Of a DNA stretch of 20,005 nucleotides, positions 7,441-13,678 are shown piece after piece; within the stretch, counting starts at the first letter, position 1, and each line of letters starts with the position of its first letter. The notes under the pieces are model-generated. The model was not told the DNA's origin. It did not search any database and worked only from the letters and a program-made list of their open reading frames with translations. The stretch is from NCBI GenBank assembly GCA_964615285.1, contig CAZTND010000025.1, positions 1-20,005 of the forward strand. The letters run 5' to 3'. Position numbers and translations under genes: made by a program. This stretch comes from RGIG4074 sp964615285 (lineage in GTDB: Bacteria > Bacillota > Clostridia > Christensenellales > Borkfalkiaceae).

Positions 7441-8448
7441 ATGATCGATTTGTTGCGCAAGATCAAAGAGCGCGCCCGGGCGGCGCATAAGACCATCGTG
7501 CTCTGCGAGGGGGAGGACAGGCGCGTTGTGGAAGCGGCGGCGCAGGTGACCAAAGAGGGGCTGGCAAAGATCGTGCTCATCGGCAACAGAGCCGAATGCG
7601 AAAAGGTCGCGCCGGGCGTCGATCTGACGGGCATCGAGCTCGTCGATCCCGATACGTCCGAAAAGACGGCGGAATACGCCAAACTCCTGTATGAACTCAG
7701 GAAGGCAAAGGGCATGACGGAGGAGGAGGCCCTCCGCCAGGCGCACGATAGGACGATGTTCGGCGCGCTCATGCTCAAGAGCGGGGACGTGGACGGCTAC
7801 GTTTCGGGTGCCTGCCACTCCACGGCGAACACGCTGCGCCCCGGGCTGCAGGTCATCAAGACCGCGCCGGGCACCAAGCTGGTTTCCAGCTGCTTCGTGC
7901 TGATCGCGCCCGAGGGAGGCAACGCTTTCGCCCCCGACGGCGCGCTGGTGTTCGGCGACTGCGGCCTGAACATCTGTCCCACGGCGGAAGAACTCGCCGA
8001 AATCGCCATGTCCTCGGCGGAGACCGCGCGGGAGATCGTTGCGCTCGATCCCGCCGTCGCCATGCTCTCCTTCTCGTCGCACGGCAGCGGCAACGATAAG
8101 AAATACCAGGATACGGTCACCAAGATGCAGCGGGCGGCAGAGATCGTCAAAGAGCGCGAACCGGGGCTGAAAGTGGACGGCGAACTGCAGTTCGATTCGG
8201 CCGTCGTCCCCAAGGTCGCCGCCGTCAAGGCGCCTTCTTCCTCGGTCGCGGGGCACGCCAACGTGCTCGTGTTCCCCGACATCAACGCGGGCAACATCGG
8301 CTATAAGATCGCCGAGCGCCTGGGCGGGTTCATGGCGTTCGGTCCCATCTGTCAGGGCTTTGCCAAGCCCCTCAACGACCTCTCGCGCGGCTGCTGCGCC
8401 GAGGACATCGTGGCAACGGTGGCGATCACCGCGCTGCAGGCGAAATGA
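7441..8448 (+). CDS. pta: Phosphate acetyltransferase Pta
   Basis: Pta converts acetyl-CoA and phosphate to acetyl phosphate and CoA, the first half of the acetate-forming, ATP-yielding pathway. The 335-residue product is the short, single-domain form common in Bacillota, without the N-terminal regulatory domain of the enterobacterial enzyme. Typical segments are VLCEGEDRRV near the N-terminus, a central GYVSGACHSTANTLRPGLQ and, near the C-terminus, NVLVFPDINAGNIGYKIAERLGG in two parts, then GPICQGF and PLNDLSRG. AGGAGG at 7424-7429 precedes the ATG. The frame is open upstream to 6598 but that part is antisense to tmcAL. ackA begins 17 bases after the stop, so both enzymes come from one transcript started at 7301-7329. 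Confidence 0.96.
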   Translation: MIDLLRKIKERARAAHKTIVLCEGEDRRVVEAAAQVTKEGLAKIVLIGNRAECEKVAPGVDLTGIELVDPDTSEKTAEYAKLLYELRKAKGMTEEEALRQAHDRTMFGALMLKSGDVDGYVSGACHSTANTLRPGLQVIKTAPGTKLVSSCFVLIAPEGGNAFAPDGALVFGDCGLNICPTAEELAEIAMSSAETAREIVALDPAVAMLSFSSHGSGNDKKYQDTVTKMQRAAEIVKEREPGLKVDGELQFDSAVVPKVAAVKAPSSSVAGHANVLVFPDINAGNIGYKIAERLGGFMAFGPICQGFAKPLNDLSRGCCAEDIVATVAITALQAK

Positions 8449-8465
8449 GGAAAGGGGGACCAACC

Positions 8466-9668
8466 ATGAAAATTCTGGTCGTAAACGCGGGCAGTTCTTC
8501 TTTGAAATATCAGCTCATCGACATGGATACCGAGGCGGTGGTCGCCAAGGGCGGCTGCGAACGCATCGGCATTCCGGGTTCGCTGCTCAAAGCCAAGGGC
8601 AAGGGCAGGGAAAAGGTCTACGAGCAGGACATCCCCGACCACAAGGTCGCCATCGAACTCGTGCTGCACGCTTTGCAGGACAGCGAGATCGGCGTCATCA
8701 GCCATATGGACGAAATTTCCGCCGTCGGGCACCGCATCGTCGCCAGCGGGGAGTATTTCAAGCATTCGGTGCTCGTCGACGACGAGGTGCTGAAAACGTT
8801 GGAAGAAAAGACGTTCGAGCTTGCCCCTCTGCACAATCCTGCCGCCGCCACGGGTCTGCGCGCCTGCATGCAGGTCATGCCGCACACCCCCATGGTGCTC
8901 GTGTTCGACACTTCCTTCCACCAGACCATGCCGCCCGAAGCGTATCTCTACGGCATTGCCTACGACGATTACAAGACATACGGCGTCAGAAGGTACGGCG
9001 CGCACGGCACGTCGCATAAATTCGTTTCGCAGGAGGCGGCAAAGTACTGCGGCAGGGAGGGGGACGAAAACTTCAAGGTGGTCACCTGCCACCTCGGCAA
9101 CGGCTCCTCCATCTCGGCAGTCAAGGGCGGCAAGTGCATGGACACTTCCATGGGCTTCACCCCGCTCGCGGGCGTCCTGATGGGCACCCGTTCGGGCGAC
9201 GTAGACCCTTCCGCCGTCGAATTTCTGGCGCGCAAGAAGGGCATGAGCCATGCCGAGATCATCACTTATCTCAATAAAAAGTGCGGCGTTGCGGGCATTT
9301 CGGGCGTTTCCAGCGATTTCAGAGACCTGACCGCGGGCGCGAAAGAGGGCAACGAGCGGTGCAAGCTGGCGCTCGATATGTTCAATTATCAGTGCAAAAA
9401 ATTCGTCGGTTCGTATGCGGCGGCGATGGGCGGCGTGGACTGCATCGTGTTCACGGCCGGCGTGGGCGAAAACACCCCCGCCGTGCGCGCGGGCGTCTGC
9501 GAAGGGCTGGAGTTTTTGGGCGTGCAGCTCGACAAAGAGAAGAACGATGGCAGGAACGACGGTTCCATCCGCGAGATCTCCGCGGCGGGTTCCAAAGTCA
9601 AGGTGCTGGTCATTCCGACCAACGAAGAGCTGGTCATCGCGCGCGAAACGCTGGCGCTGGCGCAGTAA
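8466..9668 (+). CDS. ackA: Acetate kinase AckA
   Basis: AckA transfers phosphate from acetyl phosphate to ADP, giving acetate and ATP; it completes the Pta pathway by substrate-level phosphorylation. The product has 400 residues, the standard length. The ASKHA-fold signature NAGSSSLKYQ is at residues 7-16, with LAPLHNPA, FDTSFHQTMP, the active-site segment RYGAHGTSHKFVS, and GTRSGDVDP, all characteristic. The C-terminal part shows FTAGVGENTPAVR. The start at 8466 matches the family N-terminus MKILVVNAGS and has AAAGGGGG at 8451-8458. A second ATG at 8445, overlapping the pta stop as ATGA, would add seven residues and is less likely. The free acetate it makes is a substrate of TmcAL, encoded divergently upstream. 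Confidence 0.97.
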   Translation: MKILVVNAGSSSLKYQLIDMDTEAVVAKGGCERIGIPGSLLKAKGKGREKVYEQDIPDHKVAIELVLHALQDSEIGVISHMDEISAVGHRIVASGEYFKHSVLVDDEVLKTLEEKTFELAPLHNPAAATGLRACMQVMPHTPMVLVFDTSFHQTMPPEAYLYGIAYDDYKTYGVRRYGAHGTSHKFVSQEAAKYCGREGDENFKVVTCHLGNGSSISAVKGGKCMDTSMGFTPLAGVLMGTRSGDVDPSAVEFLARKKGMSHAEIITYLNKKCGVAGISGVSSDFRDLTAGAKEGNERCKLALDMFNYQCKKFVGSYAAAMGGVDCIVFTAGVGENTPAVRAGVCEGLEFLGVQLDKEKNDGRNDGSIREISAAGSKVKVLVIPTNEELVIARETLALAQ

Positions 9669-9676
9669 GGACGGGG

Positions 9677-9705
9677 CCCGTTTCCCCGCCCGGCGGGCAA
9701 ACGGG
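9677..9705 (+). terminator. Hairpin after ackA, possible weak terminator
   Basis: CCCGTTT (9677-9683) pairs with AAACGGG (9699-9705) and the enclosed bases are GC-rich. It is followed by A residues, not T residues, so it is a poor intrinsic terminator for ackA. It may protect the 3' end of the mRNA or do nothing. Confidence 0.3.
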
Positions 9706-9734
9706 AAAAAATCCCCGTATCCCGCCAAAATGAG

Positions 9735-9763
9735 TTGACAACGGCGGAAAGATATATTATAAT
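9735..9763 (+). promoter_or_regulatory. Full-consensus SigA promoter of yceD-rpmF
   Basis: TTGACA (9735-9740) and TATAAT (9758-9763) are both perfect and exactly 17 bases apart. The start site is expected at about 9769-9771, only 7-9 bases before the yceD ATG at 9778, with no Shine-Dalgarno sequence between. Confidence 0.9.
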
Positions 9764-9777
9764 ATCGCCGATACTTT

Positions 9778-10206
9778 ATGATAACGATCGACATTCGCAA
9801 ACTCAAAGCGGAGCGCAGATACGAGGGCGAACTGCACTTCACGCTGCCGCCCGACAACGAGCTCGTCACCGTGCCCCTCGTGGAGGCGGCGTCGGACATC
9901 CGGGCAGACGGGACCTATCGGCTGCGCGAGGACGACTCTCTGGAAATCAGGGGCAGTGTGCGTTTCCTGTTGCGCGGCGCCTGTTCGCGCTGCCTGCGCC
10001 CCACGGAAAAGTGGCTGGAAGGCGAATGGTCGCCCCGTTTTGTCCGGGGTGAGGCGGAGGACGAGGACTACGCCTATGAACGCGACGTTGTCGTGCTCGA
10101 TCAAAGCATAAAAGACGCCGTGATGTTCGCCATGCCGTATACCTTTCTCTGCGATGAAAACTGCGCGGGGATCGCGTACGACGGTGCGGAAGAGCAGACG
10201 GAATAA
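9778..10206 (+). CDS. yceD: YceD/DUF177 family protein (23S rRNA accumulation)
   Basis: The 142-residue product belongs to the YceD (DUF177) family, linked to large-subunit rRNA accumulation and nearly always encoded just before rpmF; its biochemical activity is not settled. Visible features are a basic N-terminal MITIDIRKLKAERRY, a central CSRC Cys pair (about residues 64-67), a second pair CDENC near the C-terminus, and an acidic segment between them (EAEDEDYAYERD). The two Cys pairs could hold zinc. The ATG at 9778 matches the family N-terminus and no better start exists, although it has no Shine-Dalgarno sequence and sits almost at the predicted transcription start. rpmF follows after 41 bases. 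Identification rests on motif and gene order. Confidence 0.88.
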   Translation: MITIDIRKLKAERRYEGELHFTLPPDNELVTVPLVEAASDIRADGTYRLREDDSLEIRGSVRFLLRGACSRCLRPTEKWLEGEWSPRFVRGEAEDEDYAYERDVVVLDQSIKDAVMFAMPYTFLCDENCAGIAYDGAEEQTE

Positions 10207-10247
10207 AGACGAGGAAATTATTTCAATCCAAAAAGAGGTGTACAGAG

Positions 10248-10439
10248 ATGGCAGTTCCCAAGAGAAAACAATCCAAACAGAGAACCAATACCCGGTTTGC
10301 CAACTTCAAGGCGACGGCTCCCACGCTGGCGGAGTGCCCGCATTGCCATGAGCTGAAAGTTGCGCACGCCGTTTGCGCCAACTGCGGCTACTACGACGGC
10401 AAAGAGGTCGTCAGCCAGGACGAAAAAAAGAAAGCCTGA
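10248..10439 (+). CDS. rpmF: Ribosomal protein bL32
   Basis: This is the small 50S subunit protein bL32, 63 residues. The N-terminus MAVPKRKQSKQRTNTRFA is diagnostic. Two Cys pairs (CPHC and CANC) form the zinc-binding version of the protein, as opposed to the Cys-free paralog that some bacteria use under zinc limitation. AGAGGTG at 10234-10240 provides the ribosome binding site. It is co-transcribed with yceD and is followed by a terminator 33 bases after the stop, so yceD-rpmF is a closed two-gene unit. Confidence 0.97.
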   Translation: MAVPKRKQSKQRTNTRFANFKATAPTLAECPHCHELKVAHAVCANCGYYDGKEVVSQDEKKKA

Positions 10440-10471
10440 AACCGGCGGAGCATCTGAAAGAGCGGTTGAAA

Positions 10472-10502
10472 GGCAGGGCGCTTGCGGCGTTCTGTCTTTT
10501 TT
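10472..10502 (+). terminator. Intrinsic terminator after rpmF
   Basis: A 10-bp stem (10472-10481 with 10487-10496, three G-U pairs, loop TTGCG) is followed by six T. It closes the yceD-rpmF unit. Confidence 0.8.
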
Positions 10503-10595
10503 CGCGTTCCGCATTTTTTTGCCGCCTTTTTTCGTCGGTTTTCCGTTTCCGTGTTTCGGGCGCGGAAGGGATTTCGGGAAAGGCTGACAAAAATT

Positions 10596-10612
10596 GGCAA
10601 AAATATTTTGCC
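10596..10612. promoter_or_regulatory. Inverted repeat upstream of a promoter, candidate operator
   Basis: GGCAAAA and TTTTGCC are separated by ATA, a perfect 7-base inverted repeat ending 19 bases before the -35 box at 10632. It could bind a dimeric regulator; nothing else supports this. Confidence 0.3.
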
Positions 10613-10631
10613 GTTTGCGCCGTCAAATCGT

Positions 10632-10659
10632 TTGATTTTCCGCAAAGGCGGTGTATAAT
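10632..10659 (+). promoter_or_regulatory. Promoter of the four-helix membrane protein gene
   Basis: TTGATT (10632-10637) and a consensus TATAAT (10654-10659) have a 16-base spacer; shifting the -35 one base left gives 17. The start site is expected near 10666. Confidence 0.7.
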
Positions 10660-10669
10660 AGACGGGAAA

Positions 10670-10687
10670 CGCGGGGCGCGCCCCGCG
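10670..10687. repeat. 18-base perfect palindrome in a 5' leader
   Basis: The sequence reads CGCGGGGCG then its exact reverse complement. It starts a few bases after the predicted transcription start and ends 20 bases before the GGGAGG ribosome binding site at 10708-10713. It could be a DNA operator or a very stable mRNA hairpin. Confidence 0.5.
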
Positions 10688-10721
10688 GGAACGATCTGCT
10701 GCAAAACGGGAGGAAAAGAAT

Positions 10722-11510
10722 ATGGTCGATTTCGGTTCCTATCAGACAAAGAAAGAATTGGACGATCTCATACGCGATTTCAAAAACTTCAATACGGCGT
10801 TCCGCTTCGTGTCGCTCGGCGTATACATGCTCTTTCTCATTTACTGCCTCGTTGCGGGCATGGGGTATGCCTGGGTCAATGCCTTTCTGTTGGCGGCCAC
10901 CGCGCTGTATACGGCGTTTGCCGCCGTCTGCACCGTGCACACCGCCAGGGGGTACAATGCGCCCTGGGACAAGCGGGCGGCGAAGATCTATCACTGGGCA
11001 AAGTTTGCCGCCATGGCGGTTTCGGCGGTCCTTTCCGTCGTCGGCGTCCTGACCGCGGTCGAACATCCCACGCCCTTCAGCATTCTGCTCGCCATTCTCC
11101 TGCCCGTCTGCCTCATCCTGCAGCTCCTCTTCGATCTCGCCGTGTTCTGGGTCACGGCGCGGGTGCATCGCTTTCAGACCGCGCTCGAACAGGACATGGA
11201 GGCGCTCAAACGCGATCTGGTCAAGATCGCGCTCGGCTTCGTCAAGGACGCGCTCTTCAAGCACGGCAGGGAAGAGAAGACGCGCAGGGACCGCACGGCG
11301 GAGGAAGGGGGGATCATCGTCGTCGGCAGCGACGAACCCGGCTCTCTGCGGGCAATGAAGCGGGTCCAGAAGGATCTCCCCGCGCGGGAGAATTTCTTCC
11401 GGCGGACGATCGGCAGGCTCTTCCGCGGCGGAAAATCGGCGGAAGGGGTCCGCAAGGAACGCGGGGCGCCCGTTGCGGACGCAGAGGAACTCGGCGCGGA
11501 AAACGATTGA
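10722..11510 (+). CDS. Membrane protein of unknown function, four helices
   Basis: No family is recognised. The 262-residue product starts with a charged segment, then four predicted helices at about 28-46, 51-72, 93-112 and 119-145. A cytosolic, highly charged tail of about 110 residues follows, rich in Lys, Arg and Glu, with a coiled-coil-like part at about 150-180. The second loop contains a short motif around NAPWDKRAAKIYHW. The ATG at 10722 has GGGAGG at 10708-10713. Its promoter is at 10632-10659 with a palindrome in the leader. No neighbour shares the transcript, and no clear intrinsic terminator was seen after it. A structural or sensing role is possible but unsupported. Confidence 0.75.
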   Translation: MVDFGSYQTKKELDDLIRDFKNFNTAFRFVSLGVYMLFLIYCLVAGMGYAWVNAFLLAATALYTAFAAVCTVHTARGYNAPWDKRAAKIYHWAKFAAMAVSAVLSVVGVLTAVEHPTPFSILLAILLPVCLILQLLFDLAVFWVTARVHRFQTALEQDMEALKRDLVKIALGFVKDALFKHGREEKTRRDRTAEEGGIIVVGSDEPGSLRAMKRVQKDLPARENFFRRTIGRLFRGGKSAEGVRKERGAPVADAEELGAEND

Positions 11511-11565
11511 TCTTGCCGCAAAAATGTAAGGCATAAAAACTTTTTGTTCTTTTCTGACGATTTAC

Positions 11566-11594
11566 TTGACATTTTCCGCGGAAAGTATTATGAT
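11566..11594 (+). promoter_or_regulatory. Promoter of the 77-residue membrane protein gene
   Basis: TTGACA (11566-11571) and TATGAT (11589-11594) have a 17-base spacer. The spacer holds a 12-base palindrome, TTTCCGCGGAAA (11573-11584), placed where a repressor could block RNA polymerase. The start site is expected near 11601. Confidence 0.75.
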
Positions 11595-11628
11595 ATTGAT
11601 ATATGAAAATTAAGGAGGGTTTCTTGCA

Positions 11629-11862
11629 ATGAAAGGAATCGTAAAATCCATGAACGGATTGCCCTGGATCCTCAAGCTCATTCTTTGCATTCCCGTACTC
11701 GACATCTTCTGGTCGGTCGGCCGCGTCATCAACGGCCTGGCAAAGGGAAGCATCCTTTGGACGATCATCGGTATCCTGACGATCGTGCCCGGCGTGACGT
11801 TCATGTGGATCGTCGATATCATTCTGGTCATCCTGCGCGGCAAAGCCTTCGCCATGACCTGA
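11629..11862 (+). CDS. Small membrane protein, 77 residues
   Basis: Function unknown. The product is almost entirely hydrophobic, with a conserved-looking start MNGLPWILKLILCIPVLDIF, a short polar turn (GRVINGLAKG) and a long second hydrophobic region at about 42-70 that could cross the membrane once or twice. Small proteins with this N-terminal NGLPWILKL pattern are, from memory, common in clostridia, but I know of no assigned role. AAGGAGG at 11612-11618 precedes the ATG by 10 bases, and a good promoter lies directly upstream. It is clearly expressed as its own unit. Transcripts probably continue into the structured region downstream and stop at the terminator at 12032-12061. Confidence 0.8.
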   Translation: MKGIVKSMNGLPWILKLILCIPVLDIFWSVGRVINGLAKGSILWTIIGILTIVPGVTFMWIVDIILVILRGKAFAMT

Positions 11863-11900
11863 TACCTAAATGTAAAAACGAAACGATGGAGAGATGCAAA

Positions 11901-11987
11901 ATGATTTTCTTTGCAACGGAACCGAATACTGCCGGCGGCTGCGAAAGCGCGCTTTTCCGCTGCCGGCGTTTCCGCCGGAAAATCTGA
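11901..11987 (+). CDS. Possible upstream ORF (28 codons) in the leader of the ABC-F remnant
   Basis: GGAGAG at 11888-11893 lies 7 bases before an ATG at 11901 that opens a 28-codon frame (MIFFATEPNTAGG...) ending with TGA at 11985-11987. It runs through the first set of hairpins and stops just before the hairpin at 12001-12025 and the terminator at 12032-12061. That is the layout of a translated leader that controls transcription by ribosome stalling. The peptide itself is not recognised, and a chance ORF is possible. Confidence 0.35.
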   Translation: MIFFATEPNTAGGCESALFRCRRFRRKI

Positions 11988-12025
11988 CCGTCTCTTTACA
12001 TGCCTCCGCAAAATTTGCGGGGGCA
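11931..12025 (+). promoter_or_regulatory. Structured leader with mutually exclusive hairpins
   Basis: GCCGGCGGC (11931-11939) can pair with 11959-11967, one G-U pair included. Bases 11963-11968 can instead pair with 11973-11978 (CCGGCG, loop TTTC, CGCCGG), and 11932-11938 can pair with 11972-11978. These pairings exclude each other. A further near-perfect hairpin covers 12001-12025 (TGCC-T-CCGCAAA and its complement). The region lies between the small membrane protein gene and the terminator before the ABC-F remnant. Confidence 0.45.
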
Positions 12026-12031
12026 CGGATG

Positions 12032-12061
12032 GGCCGAGGGATATTCCCGCGGCCTTTTTTT
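12032..12061 (+). terminator. Terminator or attenuator before the ABC-F remnant
   Basis: GGCCG (12032-12036) pairs with CGGCC (12050-12054), and GGG (12038-12040) with CCC (12046-12048), around a loop ATATT. Seven T follow (12055-12061). It ends the small membrane protein transcript and lies 21 bases before the ABC-F start codon, the position of an attenuator. Confidence 0.85.
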
Positions 12062-12082
12062 GTGCTTTTCGGGAGGTGTAAC

Positions 12083-12605
12083 ATGTCTTTGATCGAAATA
12101 CGCGATCTGACGTTTTCCTATGACGGCAGTCCCCGTCCGGTGTTTGAAAATTTATCCCTGCGGATCGACACCGATTGGAAACTCGGGCTCATCGGGCGGA
12201 ACGGGCGGGGGAAAACCACCTTTCTGCGCTTGCCGGCGGGGCAGTACGAATACCGCGAAACCATCGCCGCCGCCGTAAAATTTGTCTGTTTTCCGTTTGC
12301 CGCGGGGGAGGAACGCCGCACTACGCTTGCCGTCCTGCGGGAGGCGTGCCCCGACGCCGAAGAATGGCGGATAGAGCGGGAACTCTCTCGTCTGTTCGGC
12401 GGGACAGAAGAAAAAAGTACTCATCGCCGGCAGCCTCTGCGAGCGCGCGCACCTGTACGTCTGGGACGAACCGCTGAATTTCATCGACATCGGTTCCCGC
12501 ATACAGATCGAAAATTTGCTGCGTACCTTCGCCCCGACAATGATCTTTGCGGAACATGACAGGGCATTTCTGGACGCCGTCGCCACAAAGATCGTGCCGC
12601 TTTGA
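12083..12605 (+). pseudogene. Broken ABC-F ribosome-protection ATPase (Lsa/CplR-like)
   Basis: The start is intact: GGGAGGTG at 12071-12078, ATG at 12083, and an N-terminus (MSLIEIRDLTFSYDGS) typical of Lsa/CplR-type ABC-F proteins, which bind ribosomes and displace lincosamide- or pleuromutilin-type drugs. Walker A GRNGRGKTT is at residues 38-46. After about residue 105 the first ATPase domain ends and the sequence jumps to the signature region of the second ATPase domain. The remaining part is read in another frame: QKKKVLIAGSLCERAHLY, then a Walker B region WDEPLNFID, the H-loop AEHDRAF and a stop at 12603-12605. About 300 residues, including the inter-domain linker that reaches the drug site, are missing, and there is a frameshift at about 12400. 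It cannot protect ribosomes. Assignment is from remembered motifs. Confidence 0.85.
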
Positions 12606-12615
12606 CGGCGGGCGG

Positions 12616-12684
12616 CCGAAACCTGAAAATACGGTCATGCAAAAAAGGGACTTCCCGGGCGGGAAGTCCCTTTTTCGTTTTTGC
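12616..12684 (+). repeat. Terminator-bearing repeat, copy A
   Basis: This 69-base unit matches 13589-13660 almost throughout. Shared elements are CCGAA, CCTGAAAA(A)TACGGTCATGC, a GGGACTT/GGGAAGT hairpin, a T run, then CGTTTTT and GC. It follows the ABC-F remnant and precedes the lipoprotein promoter. Confidence 0.8.
12642..12675. terminator. Bidirectional intrinsic terminator (repeat copy A)
   Basis: A perfect 15-bp stem, AAAAAGGGACTTCCC with its complement at 12661-12675, has loop GGGC and T runs on the plus strand (A runs at the other end serve the minus strand). It insulates the lipoprotein promoter from upstream transcription. Confidence 0.9.
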
Positions 12685-12724
12685 GGCGGGGCAGCAGTTT
12701 TTTGAAAAACGGCGGGCAAAACGC

Positions 12725-12756
12725 TTGACAATGGGGGGGGGGGTATCTCTTATAAT
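12725..12756 (+). promoter_or_regulatory. Lipoprotein promoter with an 11-G tract in the spacer
   Basis: Perfect TTGACA (12725-12730) and TATAAT (12751-12756) are separated by 20 bases, three more than optimal. The spacer contains eleven consecutive G (12733-12743). Loss of three G would give the ideal 17-base spacer. No other -35/-10 pairing fits better. Confidence 0.7.
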
Positions 12757-12837
12757 GGATCAGTGAAATCATGTCCGCTTTGCCCCGCAAGCGGGCGGCG
12801 GAGCGGACGAGAGAAAAAATTTTCAGGAGGACGGAAT

Positions 12838-13599
12838 ATGAAAAAGAGAACTTTGTTGGCAGTTTTTGCGGCGCTGACGCTCGGGGTTTGCGCGTGCGGC
12901 ATGGCGGCATGTGGCGTCGCGGAGACCTCCGGCAGCGGTTCGGGCAGCGGGTCGGAGAGCGGCGGCGATTCGAGCGGCACGGATAGCTCCGGCAGCAGTT
13001 CGGGCGGCATCACCGAATCGGAATGGAACGAGGATGTATTGCTTGCCGCGGCGGACAATTTTACCATGCAGATAGAACAGGCGATAGATTCGACGGTGGC
13101 GTCGACGGTGAATACGTCCGTATTGGCTGCATTCGACGGCAATAAATATTATGAAAAAATGGAGATGGGGAGCGGACAAGGACAGTTTGTCAATGAAATG
13201 TATTTCGAAGCCACGGCGGAACCGGATGCAAGCGGTATGGTCAGCGGCAATCATTACAGCTTGTCGGGGGACGTCTGGACCGTTTCGGAAACAACGCTGC
13301 CGTATAAACTGGGTTTGATGACATATGTGGAAGCATTCACATACGATCGATTTGAGTACGACGCGGAAGGCGGCGCATATGTCAACAGGGAGACCATTTC
13401 GGTCGCAGCTACGCCGCCGCAGGAATATGAAAGCGTGCAGATCACCTTTGCCGACGGCGCCGTGAACATCGCTGTCAGCGGCAGGACGGCGCTGGAGGCG
13501 AGCAGCGATGGCGAGGTAGTGATTTGGGGCGACTTGGAGATGACCATCGTCATCGACAAGGTCGGCACGACGGAAGTGACGCTGCCGACCGAAGCCTGA
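12838..13599 (+). CDS. Putative lipoprotein with a Ser/Gly-rich linker
   Basis: Function unknown. The 253-residue product has a lipoprotein-type signal: KKR, then a hydrophobic stretch, then three Cys at 18, 20 and 25. Lipidation is most likely at Cys20 (VCAC) or Cys25 (MAAC); neither is a textbook lipobox. Residues about 29-57 are a low-complexity Ser/Gly/Asp/Glu tether. The rest is a predicted extracellular domain rich in beta-type sequence, beginning TESEWNEDVLLAAADNFTM. The ATG at 12838 has AGGAGG at 12825-12830; an earlier in-frame GTG at 12763 would sit at the transcription start. The gene stands alone, bounded by the two repeat copies, and its stop codon lies inside copy B. Its start region and middle are more AT-rich than the neighbours. 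Confidence 0.82.
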   Translation: MKKRTLLAVFAALTLGVCACGMAACGVAETSGSGSGSGSESGGDSSGTDSSGSSSGGITESEWNEDVLLAAADNFTMQIEQAIDSTVASTVNTSVLAAFDGNKYYEKMEMGSGQGQFVNEMYFEATAEPDASGMVSGNHYSLSGDVWTVSETTLPYKLGLMTYVEAFTYDRFEYDAEGGAYVNRETISVAATPPQEYESVQITFADGAVNIAVSGRTALEASSDGEVVIWGDLEMTIVIDKVGTTEVTLPTEA

Positions 13600-13660
13600 A
13601 AAATACGGTCATGCGGAAAAGGGACTTTTCAAACGGGAAGTTCCTTTTTTCGTTTTTTGC
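13589..13660 (+). repeat. Terminator-bearing repeat, copy B
   Basis: This second, 72-base copy of the unit at 12616-12684 is in the same orientation. It overlaps the last codons and the stop of the lipoprotein gene (CCTGA contains the TGA at 13597-13599). Confidence 0.8.
13617..13650 (+). terminator. Intrinsic terminator after the lipoprotein gene (repeat copy B)
   Basis: GGGACTTTTC (13621-13630) pairs with GGGAAGTTCC (13635-13644), three G-U pairs included, with loop AAAC and flanking A/T runs. T residues fill 13645-13650. The stem is weaker than in copy A because the arms have diverged. Confidence 0.8.
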
Positions 13661-13678
13661 GCACGGCGGCGGAAATTC

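Noticed and set aside
7291..8463. Upstream extension of the tmcAL frame to give a 798-residue protein
   Set aside because: The extra part is antisense to pta and crosses the tmcAL promoter; family members begin close to the EYNPFHNGH motif.
8352..9899. A long minus-strand open frame of about 515 codons
   Set aside because: It is the antisense of ackA, whose protein is unmistakable. Long antisense frames are expected in GC-rich coding DNA, and this one shows no family motif.
11894..12082. A frame that runs without stops from an ATG at 11894 into the ABC-F start, which could add an N-terminal extension
   Set aside because: It passes through the terminator hairpin, its translation is Arg/Pro-rich noise, and the ABC-F N-terminus with its own ribosome binding site starts at 12083.
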